Shown: in pieces, positions 43,941 through 53,394 of the stretch
How the letters are laid out: every line of letters begins with the position of its first letter
Numbering within the stretch: position 1 is the stretch's first letter
Source: Gammaproteobacteria bacterium
Lineage (GTDB): Bacteria; Pseudomonadota; Gammaproteobacteria; Steroidobacterales; Steroidobacteraceae
Direction of reading: 5' to 3'
Length of the DNA stretch: 64,000 nt
Assembly (NCBI GenBank): GCA_028293725.1
Contig: JAQGOE010000002.1
Coordinates: forward strand, 53,590 to 117,589
Made by a program: the position numbers and the translations under genes
The notes under the pieces: generated by a model
What the model was told of the DNA's origin: nothing
Seen by the model: the letters and a program-made list of their open reading frames with translations, nothing else
Databases searched by the model: none

Positions 43941-45575
43941 TCAGAACTTCCGTAGCACGGCCGACGGCGGCGTGTACTGGTAGAGCCAGGTCTCCGACAG
44001 GGCCTGGCCATCCGCCGACACGAACAACCGCAGGTTGACGGGCTCCATGCTTTCGTCCGTGAGCGCCAGATCAAACATCGCGCGATACCCGTTGATCGAG
44101 CGCAACGGCCGCACCGAAGTGATTTCGACGCGCCCACGCGAAGCCGAGATGACCGGGACGAGCTTCACGTTCTCGCCGAGTCCCGGCAGCTCGCCGCCCG
44201 CGAAGTCCACCACGAAACGCCACGAGAAATACGTGCGCTTGCGGCCAATGACGCCGCCGACTCCGGTCCGCGTCGCGTACACCCGCGCGAGATCCACCAC
44301 TACCGGGTTCTCCCGGCACCAGTTCAAGCGATAGGCATACAACAGCTCCTGCCCCTTCTGCGGCTTGTCGGCCGGGCTCCAGAACGCGACCATGTTGTCC
44401 GAAGTTTCGTCCTCCGTAGGAATCTCGACCAACATCACGGCGCCCTTGCCCCAACTGCCCTTGGGCTCGACCCAGACATCCGGACGCTTCTCGTAGAACA
44501 CACCGTCATCCTGGTACTGCTCGAAGCGGCGCTCCCGCTGCATCAAACCGAAGCCGCGGGGTCGCTCGTCGGTGTATGAATTTACGCGCAGGCCGGACGG
44601 ATTCATCAGGGGGCGCCAGATCCACTCACCGCTGCCGCTCCAGATCTGCAAGCCATCCGAGTCATGAATTTCCGGGCGCCAGTCGTTGTCGACGCGGCGG
44701 TCGTTTTTCCCGACCAGGAACATGCTGGTGCACGGGGCGATTCCCAGCCGCTCGATCGACTTGCGCGTGTAGAGGGCCGCGTCAATGTCCATGGTGAGCG
44801 GGTCGCTGGCGTCGATCACGAACCGATAGGCGCCTGCCACACTCGGCGAGTCGAGCAGTCCGTAAATCGTGAGCACACTGGAGTCCTTCGCGGGCTTCTC
44901 CAGGTAGTACGCAATAAAATCCGGAAATTCCTCGGGAGTCGGCGCGCCGCAATCGATGGCCAGCCCGCGTTGCGACATGCCGTACTGCCGATCGATATCG
45001 ACCGCGCGGAAATAAGAGGCGCCTTGAAACGCGGCGAAATCCCGGATCCAGTCGGTATGGAACAGTAGACGGAAGCCTGCAAAGCCCAGGTTGCTCGGGA
45101 CGTCATTGCCCTTGAGACCGCTATTGCCATAGTCGAACATCGCCGGGTCGTAGAGGATTTCCTGTGCGAAGCCGCCGTCCACAGAAAACAGCCGCACCGG
45201 CTTGCGGATCCTGAAACCGAGATGGAAAAAGCGCACCTGAAAACGCAGGCTATCACCGGCCCAGAGTGAGCGGTCATCGCGGAAACGAATGGCCTGCCAA
45301 TGATCCCAGTCGAGACGCTCGACCGCCGGAGGAAGCTTCTCGGTCGGCGCTTGATACGGAGCCGCGGCAAGCGCGTGCGCAATTCCCTTCAGTCGGGCGT
45401 AGTCGAACGGCGTGCGCGGCGTAGGCGGCGGTGTGCGCGCCGCGGCCACCTCACTCTCCGCCAGCCACGATAGCGGAGTTGCAACGGACAACGCCGCCGC
45501 GGTGCCTTGTAGGAACTGTCTACGATCGGTCGAGTCCGGGGCTGGAGATTCAGAACTGTCTTCTTTGCTCGCCAT
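43941..45575 (-). CDS. opgD: Periplasmic glucan biosynthesis protein, OpgD type
   Basis: 544 residues. A twin-arginine signal (DRRQFLQGTAAALSV, residues ~17-31) shows Tat export, which separates OpgD from the Sec-exported OpgG. The mature protein has FDYARLKGIAHALAAAPYQA, IRFRDDRSLWAGDSLRFQVR, FHLGFRIRKPVRLFSV, and the C-terminal Ig-like part (LWCREN-type YRLNWCRENPVVVDLARVYA). It shapes osmoregulated periplasmic glucans. No opgG or opgH is beside it. Confidence 0.93.
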   Translation of the reverse strand: MASKEDSSESPAPDSTDRRQFLQGTAAALSVATPLSWLAESEVAAARTPPPTPRTPFDYARLKGIAHALAAAPYQAPTEKLPPAVERLDWDHWQAIRFRDDRSLWAGDSLRFQVRFFHLGFRIRKPVRLFSVDGGFAQEILYDPAMFDYGNSGLKGNDVPSNLGFAGFRLLFHTDWIRDFAAFQGASYFRAVDIDRQYGMSQRGLAIDCGAPTPEEFPDFIAYYLEKPAKDSSVLTIYGLLDSPSVAGAYRFVIDASDPLTMDIDAALYTRKSIERLGIAPCTSMFLVGKNDRRVDNDWRPEIHDSDGLQIWSGSGEWIWRPLMNPSGLRVNSYTDERPRGFGLMQRERRFEQYQDDGVFYEKRPDVWVEPKGSWGKGAVMLVEIPTEDETSDNMVAFWSPADKPQKGQELLYAYRLNWCRENPVVVDLARVYATRTGVGGVIGRKRTYFSWRFVVDFAGGELPGLGENVKLVPVISASRGRVEITSVRPLRSINGYRAMFDLALTDESMEPVNLRLFVSADGQALSETWLYQYTPPSAVLRKF

Positions 45576-45667
45576 TGTGGTATATATCCATCAGACTTTA
45601 GCCTTATGGTCGGCCCGTTGTCCTCATTATCACACGCTCTTTCTGACCTAACCGCTTCAATCGCATT

Positions 45668-47887
45668 GTGAGCATGAAATCCGCAACCGAAAATATTGGC
45701 GTCCACTGGGAGAACGGCGAGCCCGCCATTTTGTTCAGAAGCCGCGGGAAGGAAGCGGCCCAGCGCGCCGGACGCGCCTCGGTCACGGCGCTTCCCTCGG
45801 CCGACCTGCCACCCGGGACGAATCGACTCCGCTATGAGGACCTGCAGCAGGTCACGGACATCGCTCCGTTGTTCGGTAAGTTGGATGATCTGCTGCATAT
45901 CGCGGGCAGCATCCAGGAGGATCGCCACACCATTCTGCTGAAGCTGCTGTTGGTCAAACTCTACGACGAAGACCATGCGCAGGCGCCCGAGAATCGCGGA
46001 CGCTTCATGCTCATCCAGGACTTCAGCGCCGTGGACCCGGCGTGGGACGACTCGTTGGAAAGGATCTTCACGGAGGGGCTGCATGCGGCCCTGGCGCTTT
46101 ACGATGGCATGTTAGCCAAGGCCGCGTCGCGAACCATCGGCTGCTCCGCCGAGGTGTTGCGTGAGGTATCCCGGACGCTGTGTGGCATCCGGCTGCTCGG
46201 CGCCCTGCCTCAGGTCATTCAGGACCTCTTCATGTATTTCGGCCGGTCTCAATACCGGGTGGATCTGGGGCAGTATTTCACGCCCTGCGAGGTTATCCGG
46301 CTCATTGTCGAGATCGTCAATCCGCGCCACGACGAGCGTATCGTCGATCCGGCGTGCGGCACGGCCGACTTCCTGGTCGGCGCCAAACAGGTGGCCGCCG
46401 AGCGTCACGGCGCGGACATCTCGGCCCATCTGCATGGCTATGATATCTCGCCCCTTGCGGTGCACCTGTCGATATTCAACATGTTGTTGAATGGCGACCG
46501 CGGCCTCGCGGACATCGAAACGCGCGACACGCTGCTCGAGCCGCTCGACCACGAAGGACACTATCACGTCGCGTTGTGCAACCCGCCTTTTGGAGCGCGG
46601 ATCGTGGAGAAGCGCGCCAAAGCACTGGCGCGCTTCAATCTCGTGAGCGCGAAAAAGTCCGGCCTGGGGCTCATGCCCAGGGCGCAGGAGGCCGGGCTCC
46701 TGTACGTGGAGAGTTGCCTGCGTGCGGTTCGGCCCGGCGGCCGCGTTGGAATCCTGGTCCCCAACGGTTACCTCGGAAATCGCAGCGAGCGTTACCTGGA
46801 GTTTCGCCGCTGGCTGCTGCGCAACGCCCGTGTCGCCGCCGTGATCGGCTTTCCGCGTTTCACTTTCAAGAAGTCAGGAGCGGACGTCTCAGCATCGGCC
46901 TTGATCCTGGAGCGTCGCCCCGAGCCTCTGTCCGATCTATCAGACATGGCGGATCACCCGATTCACTTCAACCTCGTGGAGAAGGTAGGCTGGGACCTGC
47001 AAAGCAAACACGCGAACCGGATCTTCAAGCGGGATCCGCGCGATGGGACGGAGCTTCTCGACGCCACCGGTGCGAGGATTCCGGATACCGACTTCGAAAT
47101 CGCGCGTCTCGACGCGCTCACCTCTGCAGTGGTCGATGCATTTCCCTGGATGGCGCAAGGCGAGCGGAACACTCGTGACACGGAAGGCTGGAGCGTGATG
47201 GCGTCGGCCATCACAGCCCACCCGGACCTGTGCCTGGACCCCAAAAGGTGGTGCCGCAAACATCTCGAGGTGTTGAGGTCGATTCGTAGCGTCGCCCACC
47301 TCGAAATAGGACATGTGATCCGGCCGGTGACGCGTTCGCTGCGGAAAAAGCCCGAGACCTCGTATCGGTACGTCGAGATCGAGAAAATCTACGAGGCCTT
47401 CGGCGCTTACGTGGCCGACGAGTGCTTCGGGTGGGAGCTCCCCGACCGCGGCCGGCTCGTGGCCGCTCCGGGTGACATTTTCATTGCCAACATCTGGTCG
47501 AGTGCCGGGAAATGGATGATTGCGGGCGACGAGGCGCAGGATGGCCGGCTCATTGTCACAACGGGCTGCACTCACTTCGAGTTGATTCCGGGACAGGAGA
47601 GCCTGTTACCGGACCTGGTGTTTGGCTTGTGCTCTGAAGCGTTCAAGGTGCAGATGCGTGCGTTGGCCACGGGGTCTGATGGGCTGTCCTCCATCTGCGT
47701 CGCTGACATCTGTTCCATCGTTCTGCCACGCATGCAATCGGCAGCGGTTCGCGAGCAGATCGAGAGGCGGATTCGCGAGGCACGCGCGGGGCAACTCGTG
47801 CTGCCGCGGGTGGTTCGCGATGAGTTGGCTGTCGTGGCGCCGGAAACGAATGTGCCGCTCAGGTCGTCGCATGTGGTGCAGGTCTAG
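45668..47887 (+). CDS. Fused DNA N6-adenine methylase and specificity protein (orphan)
   Basis: 739 residues (GTG 45668; ATG 45674 is nearly equal). Residues ~1-190 are helical, like the N-terminal part of HsdM proteins. The Rossmann methylase core has GQYFTPCEVIRLIVEIVNP, motif I DPACGTADFL (227-236, with Ala-Asp where Gly-Gly is usual) and motif IV CNPPFGARI (NPPF 305-308). Residues ~530-700 resemble one half of a type I specificity subunit (YRYVEIEKI, APGDIFIANIWSSAGKWMIA, LATGSDGLSSICVADICSIV). No endonuclease or helicase gene is adjacent, so it is an orphan M-S fusion. Confidence 0.85.
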   Translation: MSMKSATENIGVHWENGEPAILFRSRGKEAAQRAGRASVTALPSADLPPGTNRLRYEDLQQVTDIAPLFGKLDDLLHIAGSIQEDRHTILLKLLLVKLYDEDHAQAPENRGRFMLIQDFSAVDPAWDDSLERIFTEGLHAALALYDGMLAKAASRTIGCSAEVLREVSRTLCGIRLLGALPQVIQDLFMYFGRSQYRVDLGQYFTPCEVIRLIVEIVNPRHDERIVDPACGTADFLVGAKQVAAERHGADISAHLHGYDISPLAVHLSIFNMLLNGDRGLADIETRDTLLEPLDHEGHYHVALCNPPFGARIVEKRAKALARFNLVSAKKSGLGLMPRAQEAGLLYVESCLRAVRPGGRVGILVPNGYLGNRSERYLEFRRWLLRNARVAAVIGFPRFTFKKSGADVSASALILERRPEPLSDLSDMADHPIHFNLVEKVGWDLQSKHANRIFKRDPRDGTELLDATGARIPDTDFEIARLDALTSAVVDAFPWMAQGERNTRDTEGWSVMASAITAHPDLCLDPKRWCRKHLEVLRSIRSVAHLEIGHVIRPVTRSLRKKPETSYRYVEIEKIYEAFGAYVADECFGWELPDRGRLVAAPGDIFIANIWSSAGKWMIAGDEAQDGRLIVTTGCTHFELIPGQESLLPDLVFGLCSEAFKVQMRALATGSDGLSSICVADICSIVLPRMQSAAVREQIERRIREARAGQLVLPRVVRDELAVVAPETNVPLRSSHVVQV

Positions 47888-47902
47888 GAGCCCAGCGGCT
47901 CG

Positions 47903-50900
47903 CTACTTCAGCGCCATCTCCAGGCGCACCTTGCCGCTGTCGTCCGTTTTCGCTGGCGCGTTGATGATGAACACGCGCGAGGCGTCGATGCCGCCCTCGG
48001 CCAGCAGTACGTCCTGAATTGCGCGCGTACGCCTCTTTCCCAACGCTTGCAGCTCAAGGTCGGAGACGCCAATCTGGCCGGCGATGGCGTCCTCCAGCTC
48101 GGGGATGGCGGTCTCTACGGGTGGGGCATCTTTCTTATTCTTCGCGCTTTGGATAGCCGCGGCGGTTGCGGGGAGGTCGGCGTCTTTGCCGAGCTCGGCC
48201 TGATATTCCGCGAGCAACAGGCGATAGTGCTCGAGCGGGTTGGCTAGCGCTGGGTCGAGCGGCTCGGGCGGTTGACTCGCGGCCTGTGAAGCGTCGGCGC
48301 TGGCTGCCTGCGGCGTCGCTGCCGCTGATGCCGCGCCTTGCGAAACGTCGGCGTTCTGCTTGTTGGACGCCGGCTTGCCGGAAACTTGCGCAACCGGCTT
48401 TTTGGTCGACTTGTCGCCGTGCGCGCGGGCCACGAGCTTCTGGTTGAGTTTTTGTTTCGCGAGCACCGGTCCGTCGATGTCCTGCGAGTAGGCGATCGGC
48501 ACATCGAGTTGGAGTTGGGTGTGCTCCTGGAGCGCCTTGGTCAGGGACTCCAGCTTCTCCTTGGATGCGCCATCGAGCTCCGCACTGCCGGCCGTGAAGT
48601 CGATGAACTTCATATCCTCGCCGTGCCCGCCGAAGAGGCGTCCGAGGGCCGCGAAGGGCGCCGTCACCGCCTTCTCCAACAGGTTGATCAACGCGTGCCA
48701 GATGATCGGACCCACCTTGAATTGCGGGTCGTCGAGGCTGCCGGTGATGGGCAACGGCAGGTCGATGATGCCGTTGCGATCCTTGAGAAGCGCAACCGCC
48801 AGTTTCAGCGGCAGGTGCACGGCATCAGGACTGTCGACCGCCTCACCCAGCTGCAGCTGGTCAATGACAAAGTGCTGCTCGGCAGCCAGCTTGCGCTGAT
48901 CGACCTTGTAGGAGAGATCGACGGACAGTTTGCCCTTGTCGATCTTGTAGCCGGCGAAATGCCCCGAGTATGGCGTCATGGTGGTGAGTTCCAGACCCTT
49001 GAAGCTCATCTTGATGTCTGAATACACCGTCGCCGCCAGGAGGTTCAACTCGCCGTTGATGCTCACCGGCGCATAGCGATCCACTTTGCCCTCGAGCTTC
49101 ACTTTTGCGCGCGACTTCGGATCGGAGGATAGCCCGTTGATAGTGCCGTTCAATGACTGGATGCCCACCGCGAAGTTCGGTTTGATCCAGAAGTCAGCGT
49201 AGTTCACTGAGCCGTCGATGACCCGCACGGTACCGATAGCCATCGGCATGACGGGGGCGACAGACTGAGTGGATGCGGACGCCGCGCCGGCCGGAGAAGA
49301 TCGCGACTTGCGTGAACGACGTGAACCCTTAGCGGTAGCGCTTGCGTTGCCACCATTGGTATTCGCGTCCGCCGTCGCGGCAGATGCGGCCGCCGCCGCG
49401 TTGGCAAGCTTGGCATTGGCATCTGCTGCCGTGGCGGCCGCAGAGGCGCCTGCGCTGGCGACGTTAGCCTTGGCATCCGCGGCGGCCGCTGGCATCGAGG
49501 AGGTTGCGTTGGCGGCTTTGCTGTTAGCGTCCGCTGCTGCGGCAGTGGCATTGGCGGCTTTGCTGTTAGCGTCCGTTGCTGCGGCGGTGGCGTTGACGGC
49601 CTTGCTGTTAGCGTCCGTCGCTGCGGCAGTGGCATTGGCATCGGCGGCTTTGCCACTTGCATCTGCCGCGGTGGACGTGGCGCCGGCGGCTTTGGCCTTT
49701 ATATCCGAAACCGCGGCCTGGGCGGCTGGCGAGCCACCCTTTACACCTGCCACCGTCACGCCGCCCGCTTTGGCGTTGGCTTCACCGAGTTGGGTTGCCA
49801 GGCTCGGGTTGCCTTTGCTTGGGCCGGCCAACACCACCTGCACATTGACCGTGCGATCCGGTGCGATGATTACGCGCGCGTAGGGCTCGTGAGCAGTAAT
49901 GCTCGCAATCTGAAGTGACGCGGGATGCGAGTTGTAGTCGATGCCCGCGACGCGCAGGTCCTTCCACTTGATGAACGACTGCTTCAACTCGTCCACCGTC
50001 CGCAGGCCAGCCACACCGAGATCGCCCTTGACCGACAGTGTGCCATCGGCGGCCTTCTTAATGTCGAGTTGGGTAGCGAGCCGCCCTGACTGCAGAGTCA
50101 TTGCCGTTTGCTGCGCGATGAACGGCTGAAGCATCGCGAGATCGAACTGCGCAAGATCGACGTGCGCCGTGACGTCGCCACCGCCGGGAGACATCTGCGC
50201 GGTCGCGTTCAGAGTGCTACTGCCGTTGATAGTCGTTTGCGCGGTGACGTCGAGGTGTGCCGCTGGTGTCGTGTTGTACCCGGCAACGTGAATGTTGATT
50301 TTATCGAGCACCACGGCAAGGGCGGGCGTGAGCTGACGGTCCTCCGCCTCGACCTTGAAGCCGTCGACGGTAATGTCAGGCGCAGAGACGACCCAAGCTG
50401 GCGGCAACGTCGCCGATGTAGGCGTGGCGGGCGGAGGAGTAGCGCCCGGTGCGGTGGCTGAAGCGTCCGCAGGAGCCGGAACGCTCGGTGCGTTGGCCGA
50501 ACCCTGCGGTGACGCAGAACTTTGCGCCGTAGCGGGTGGTGTCGCCTTTCCACCCAACGGCGTCGTCAACTCCAGCAGATTCAACTGCCCCTGCGGGCTC
50601 AGCCACGCATTCACCTCACCCCCGTTGAGGCTCACTTTCCCGATCTCCACGACCCGCTTGGTCAAATCGACCTTCGTTTCCTGGACATCGAGCTTGCCTA
50701 ACACGACATAGTCTGTCGTCCCCTGTCGCGGGCGCAGTTTCAGGTCCGAGACCATCGTGTCGTGAACGTCGACCTTGATGGCTGGCGCGTCGCCGGCAAT
50801 GTCGAAGTTATATTCGCCTTTCAAGGCGATCGTACCGGAGCGAATCTCCATGGGCAGCGGCTCCTGGAGATAACTCCAGATCGTGCTCGCGTGCAGGTCG

Positions 50901-51595
50901 GAGACCGCGAACGTGCCGTGCGAAGACAACGGCTCGAGAAGGAACACGCCGCTCCAATCGAGTCGCTCGCCTTCGGGCGAAGCTGCGGTCAGCGAGTACT
51001 CGTTGCTGTCGCCGGAGTTGGCCTTCGCGCGCGTGCTGAACTTGTGCAGCTCGAACGCTATGGGCTTGAACTCCGCTCGAAAGGGCGTCGCGTGGCTCAA
51101 ATCCTCGAAAGTCCCACCACCGGCGATCACCGCGAACCGATCGATGAACAGCCGCATCGGTTCCGACGGTTTCGGTGGCGGAGTTGCGGCGGGCGCGCTG
51201 GCGAATCCCTTCCCAAGGTCGGCGAGATTCAGGCTTCCGTCGCGCCGGACCACGGTACGGACCAACGGCCGCTCCAGCACGATCTCGTGAAAGCTCGGCC
51301 CGAGTCGCAACAGACTGATGATCTCGAGGTCGACGTGCAGTCGGCCGAACGCCAGCATCGGCTCGCCGTCACTGTCGGGAAGCGACAGATCGGCGACATC
51401 GAGCGTGAACGCGTAAGGGTTGAAGCGGATCTCGCCCAGAGAAAGTTTACGCTTGTAGTGCGTGCTGACGAAATCGGTCAGACCCGAGCGCAAGAAATGC
51501 GGAACCGCCCAAAACCCCGCCCCCGTATACAACGCGACGAAGAAAACCACGATGGAGAGCGCTATGACGTAGCGCTTTGTCGTACGCGTAAGCAT
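47903..51595 (-). CDS. Large AsmA-like DUF748 protein with in-frame repeat region
   Basis: 1230 residues with an N-terminal membrane anchor (residues ~9-31). DUF748 signatures follow: FRSGLTDF-type FLRSGLTDFVSTHYKRKLSL, IRFNPYAFTLDVADLSLPD, FHEIVLERPLVRTVVRRDGS. The C-terminal part again matches DUF748 (MKFIDFTAGSAELDGASKEK, LQALGKRRTRAIQDVLL) with an OmpA-like feel. Between them, residues ~640-780, lies an Ala/Asn/Asp-rich segment with near-identical copies of NATAAATDANSKA. Proteins of this type bridge or remodel the envelope and help phospholipid transport. GGGAGG precedes ATG 51595. Confidence 0.9.
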   Translation of the reverse strand: MLTRTTKRYVIALSIVVFFVALYTGAGFWAVPHFLRSGLTDFVSTHYKRKLSLGEIRFNPYAFTLDVADLSLPDSDGEPMLAFGRLHVDLEIISLLRLGPSFHEIVLERPLVRTVVRRDGSLNLADLGKGFASAPAATPPPKPSEPMRLFIDRFAVIAGGGTFEDLSHATPFRAEFKPIAFELHKFSTRAKANSGDSNEYSLTAASPEGERLDWSGVFLLEPLSSHGTFAVSDLHASTIWSYLQEPLPMEIRSGTIALKGEYNFDIAGDAPAIKVDVHDTMVSDLKLRPRQGTTDYVVLGKLDVQETKVDLTKRVVEIGKVSLNGGEVNAWLSPQGQLNLLELTTPLGGKATPPATAQSSASPQGSANAPSVPAPADASATAPGATPPPATPTSATLPPAWVVSAPDITVDGFKVEAEDRQLTPALAVVLDKINIHVAGYNTTPAAHLDVTAQTTINGSSTLNATAQMSPGGGDVTAHVDLAQFDLAMLQPFIAQQTAMTLQSGRLATQLDIKKAADGTLSVKGDLGVAGLRTVDELKQSFIKWKDLRVAGIDYNSHPASLQIASITAHEPYARVIIAPDRTVNVQVVLAGPSKGNPSLATQLGEANAKAGGVTVAGVKGGSPAAQAAVSDIKAKAAGATSTAADASGKAADANATAAATDANSKAVNATAAATDANSKAANATAAAADANSKAANATSSMPAAAADAKANVASAGASAAATAADANAKLANAAAAASAATADANTNGGNASATAKGSRRSRKSRSSPAGAASASTQSVAPVMPMAIGTVRVIDGSVNYADFWIKPNFAVGIQSLNGTINGLSSDPKSRAKVKLEGKVDRYAPVSINGELNLLAATVYSDIKMSFKGLELTTMTPYSGHFAGYKIDKGKLSVDLSYKVDQRKLAAEQHFVIDQLQLGEAVDSPDAVHLPLKLAVALLKDRNGIIDLPLPITGSLDDPQFKVGPIIWHALINLLEKAVTAPFAALGRLFGGHGEDMKFIDFTAGSAELDGASKEKLESLTKALQEHTQLQLDVPIAYSQDIDGPVLAKQKLNQKLVARAHGDKSTKKPVAQVSGKPASNKQNADVSQGAASAAATPQAASADASQAASQPPEPLDPALANPLEHYRLLLAEYQAELGKDADLPATAAAIQSAKNKKDAPPVETAIPELEDAIAGQIGVSDLELQALGKRRTRAIQDVLLAEGGIDASRVFIINAPAKTDDSGKVRLEMALK
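49511..49636. repeat. 42-bp tandem repeat inside the DUF748 gene
   Basis: Three near-identical 42-bp units start at 49511, 49553 and 49595, each with GGCGGCTTTGCTGTTAGCGT or a one-to-few base variant. Degenerate copies continue on both sides. The period is a multiple of three, so unit gain or loss keeps the reading frame (14 residues per unit). Confidence 0.85.
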
Positions 51596-51694
51596 TGGCC
51601 TCCCCTTTCGCGGGCAGGTGTGCCCTAGGCTGGTCGACGCCTATCGTAACCGTAAGTAAAAGTAAAAGCCGCCCGGTCGACGCGTACGCCTTCC

Positions 51695-52738
51695 TTACGT
51701 TTTCTTTGCCGCGACCGGCACCGGCGGCGGATTGATCGCGGCGAAGGTCCGCTGGTGCCAATAGGGATAAATCGGCCTCACTTCACTGGCCGAGTCCAGC
51801 CGCGCCATCTGCCCCGCGTCCAGCGACCACCCCACCGCCCCGAGGTTCTCTTTCAATTGCGCCTCGTTCCTGGCCCCCACCACGATGCTGACGATCGTAG
51901 GACGCTGCAGAACCCAGCGCAGCGCCACCTGGGACACAGTCTTCCCGGTTTCGGCGGCGATCTGATCGATCACGTCGAGGGTGTCGTAGAGTTTGTCGGA
52001 CCGGGTACCCGCCAGGAAATCCGCCTGCGAAAGGCGGCTGTCGGCGGGGACGGGCTGACCACGACGCATCTTGCCGCTCAACGCGCCGCCGGCCAGCGCA
52101 CTCCAGACGACCGTCCCGACTTTCTGGTCGAGGGCCAGCGGCATGAGTTCCCACTCGAACTCGCGCGACGCGAGCGAGTAGTGCGCCTGATTCGCCACAT
52201 AACGGGACCAGCCGTAGCGCTCGGAGACGGAGAGCGACTTCATGAGATGCCAACCCGAAAAGTTCGAGCAGCCGATGTAGCGGATCTTGCCGCTCCGGGT
52301 GAGATCGTCGAGCGCGCTAAGTGTCTCTTCAACGGGGGTCGTCGCGTCGAAGCCATGCATGTAATAGACGTCGATGTAGTCCGTGCCTAACCGTCGCAGA
52401 CTCGCCTCGCAAGCGCGGATCAGCGAGTAGCGCGAGGACCCGATGTCGTTCGGGCTGTCAGTCATCGGAAACGTCGCTTTGGTTCCGATGAGGACATCAC
52501 CGCGGCGTCCTGCCAGGGCGGCGCCCAGGACCTCCTCCGAGCGACCGCGCGAGTAGACGTTAGCGGTGTCGAAGAAATTAACGCCGTGCTCGAGGCAGAT
52601 GTCGATGAGGCGCTTCGCCTCGGCCACGTCGGTTGAGCCCCAAGCCTTGAAGAAATCGCCCACGCCGCCAAACGTGGCCGTGCCGAAGCTCAATACCGGC
52701 ACCTTCAAACCGGACCCGCCGAGGTGTTTGTAGTCCAA
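51695..52738 (-). CDS. Aldo/keto reductase
   Basis: 347 residues from a TTG at 52738 with CAGGAG six bases upstream. The full catalytic tetrad is visible: D57 (FFDTANVYS), Y62, K87 (IGTKATF) and H128 (YYMHGFD). The NADPH-binding end has SIVVGARNEAQLKENLGAVG. Reduces aldehydes or ketones; the substrate is unknown. It lies 68 nt downstream of pqiC on the same strand, so it may be read from the pqi promoter. Confidence 0.94.
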   Translation of the reverse strand: MDYKHLGGSGLKVPVLSFGTATFGGVGDFFKAWGSTDVAEAKRLIDICLEHGVNFFDTANVYSRGRSEEVLGAALAGRRGDVLIGTKATFPMTDSPNDIGSSRYSLIRACEASLRRLGTDYIDVYYMHGFDATTPVEETLSALDDLTRSGKIRYIGCSNFSGWHLMKSLSVSERYGWSRYVANQAHYSLASREFEWELMPLALDQKVGTVVWSALAGGALSGKMRRGQPVPADSRLSQADFLAGTRSDKLYDTLDVIDQIAAETGKTVSQVALRWVLQRPTIVSIVVGARNEAQLKENLGAVGWSLDAGQMARLDSASEVRPIYPYWHQRTFAAINPPPVPVAAKKT

Positions 52739-52806
52739 GTGTATCTCCTGAGGATTGCGTCAATCCTAGCGACAGGAGCGGGGCATGGCATCCCCCAAAC
52801 GACGGA

Positions 52807-53394
52807 TCAGCGCGCAATCCCCGCAATAATCCGGTCGCTCAACTGCCCAAGCGCAACACTCATGGTCGCCGCCAGCGTGGCCGGGCAGGACCCGCTCGAA
52901 GGAACCTGGATTTCCTCGTTCATCGGCACCGGATTCATCGGTAGCGGATTCGCCGGCGCCGCATTCGCCGAGCGCGCACCCTCCGAATGAGACGGCTTCA
53001 CCGTCCAGCCGGCACGCAAGCTCACGTTGCAGGTGCTATCGCCATAGAACTCGCGAATTTCCACAGACACCGAATACTGTTGCCCCGGCACAGGAGCCGG
53101 CACCCGACGTGCGATGTCATCCGACAAGGCACGTCGAATCGTCTCATCCAATGGAGCGGCCCAGCGATCCAACCCCGCGATACTCAGCTGGTTCGGCCCG
53201 ATGCGGCGAACCAACTCAGGACGATCGAGCTCACCGGGAATCGTGAGGTTGACGATGCGCACCCAGCCAACCCCGACCGGAGGTGTCGCCTCCGGAGCGG
53301 TGTCGCTAAGCGTGTAGAAGTGGGTCGGCGGGGTGGAGGAACAGGCGCCCACAAGCGCCAGCACCATAGTCACGAGCGCGGTTGTGCCTCTCAT
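52807..53394 (-). CDS. pqiC: PqiC-like outer-membrane lipoprotein
   Basis: 195 residues. The lipobox VGACSS and the family pattern FYTLSDTAPEA, VRIVNLTIPGELDRPELVRR, and GLDRWAAPLDETIRRALSDD identify PqiC, the lipoprotein that caps the PqiB tube at the outer membrane. A short Pro/Asn repeat (ANPLPMNPVPMNE) sits in a loop before the C-terminal helix. Its start overlaps the pqiB stop by 4 nt. Confidence 0.9.
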   Translation of the reverse strand: MRGTTALVTMVLALVGACSSTPPTHFYTLSDTAPEATPPVGVGWVRIVNLTIPGELDRPELVRRIGPNQLSIAGLDRWAAPLDETIRRALSDDIARRVPAPVPGQQYSVSVEIREFYGDSTCNVSLRAGWTVKPSHSEGARSANAAPANPLPMNPVPMNEEIQVPSSGSCPATLAATMSVALGQLSDRIIAGIAR

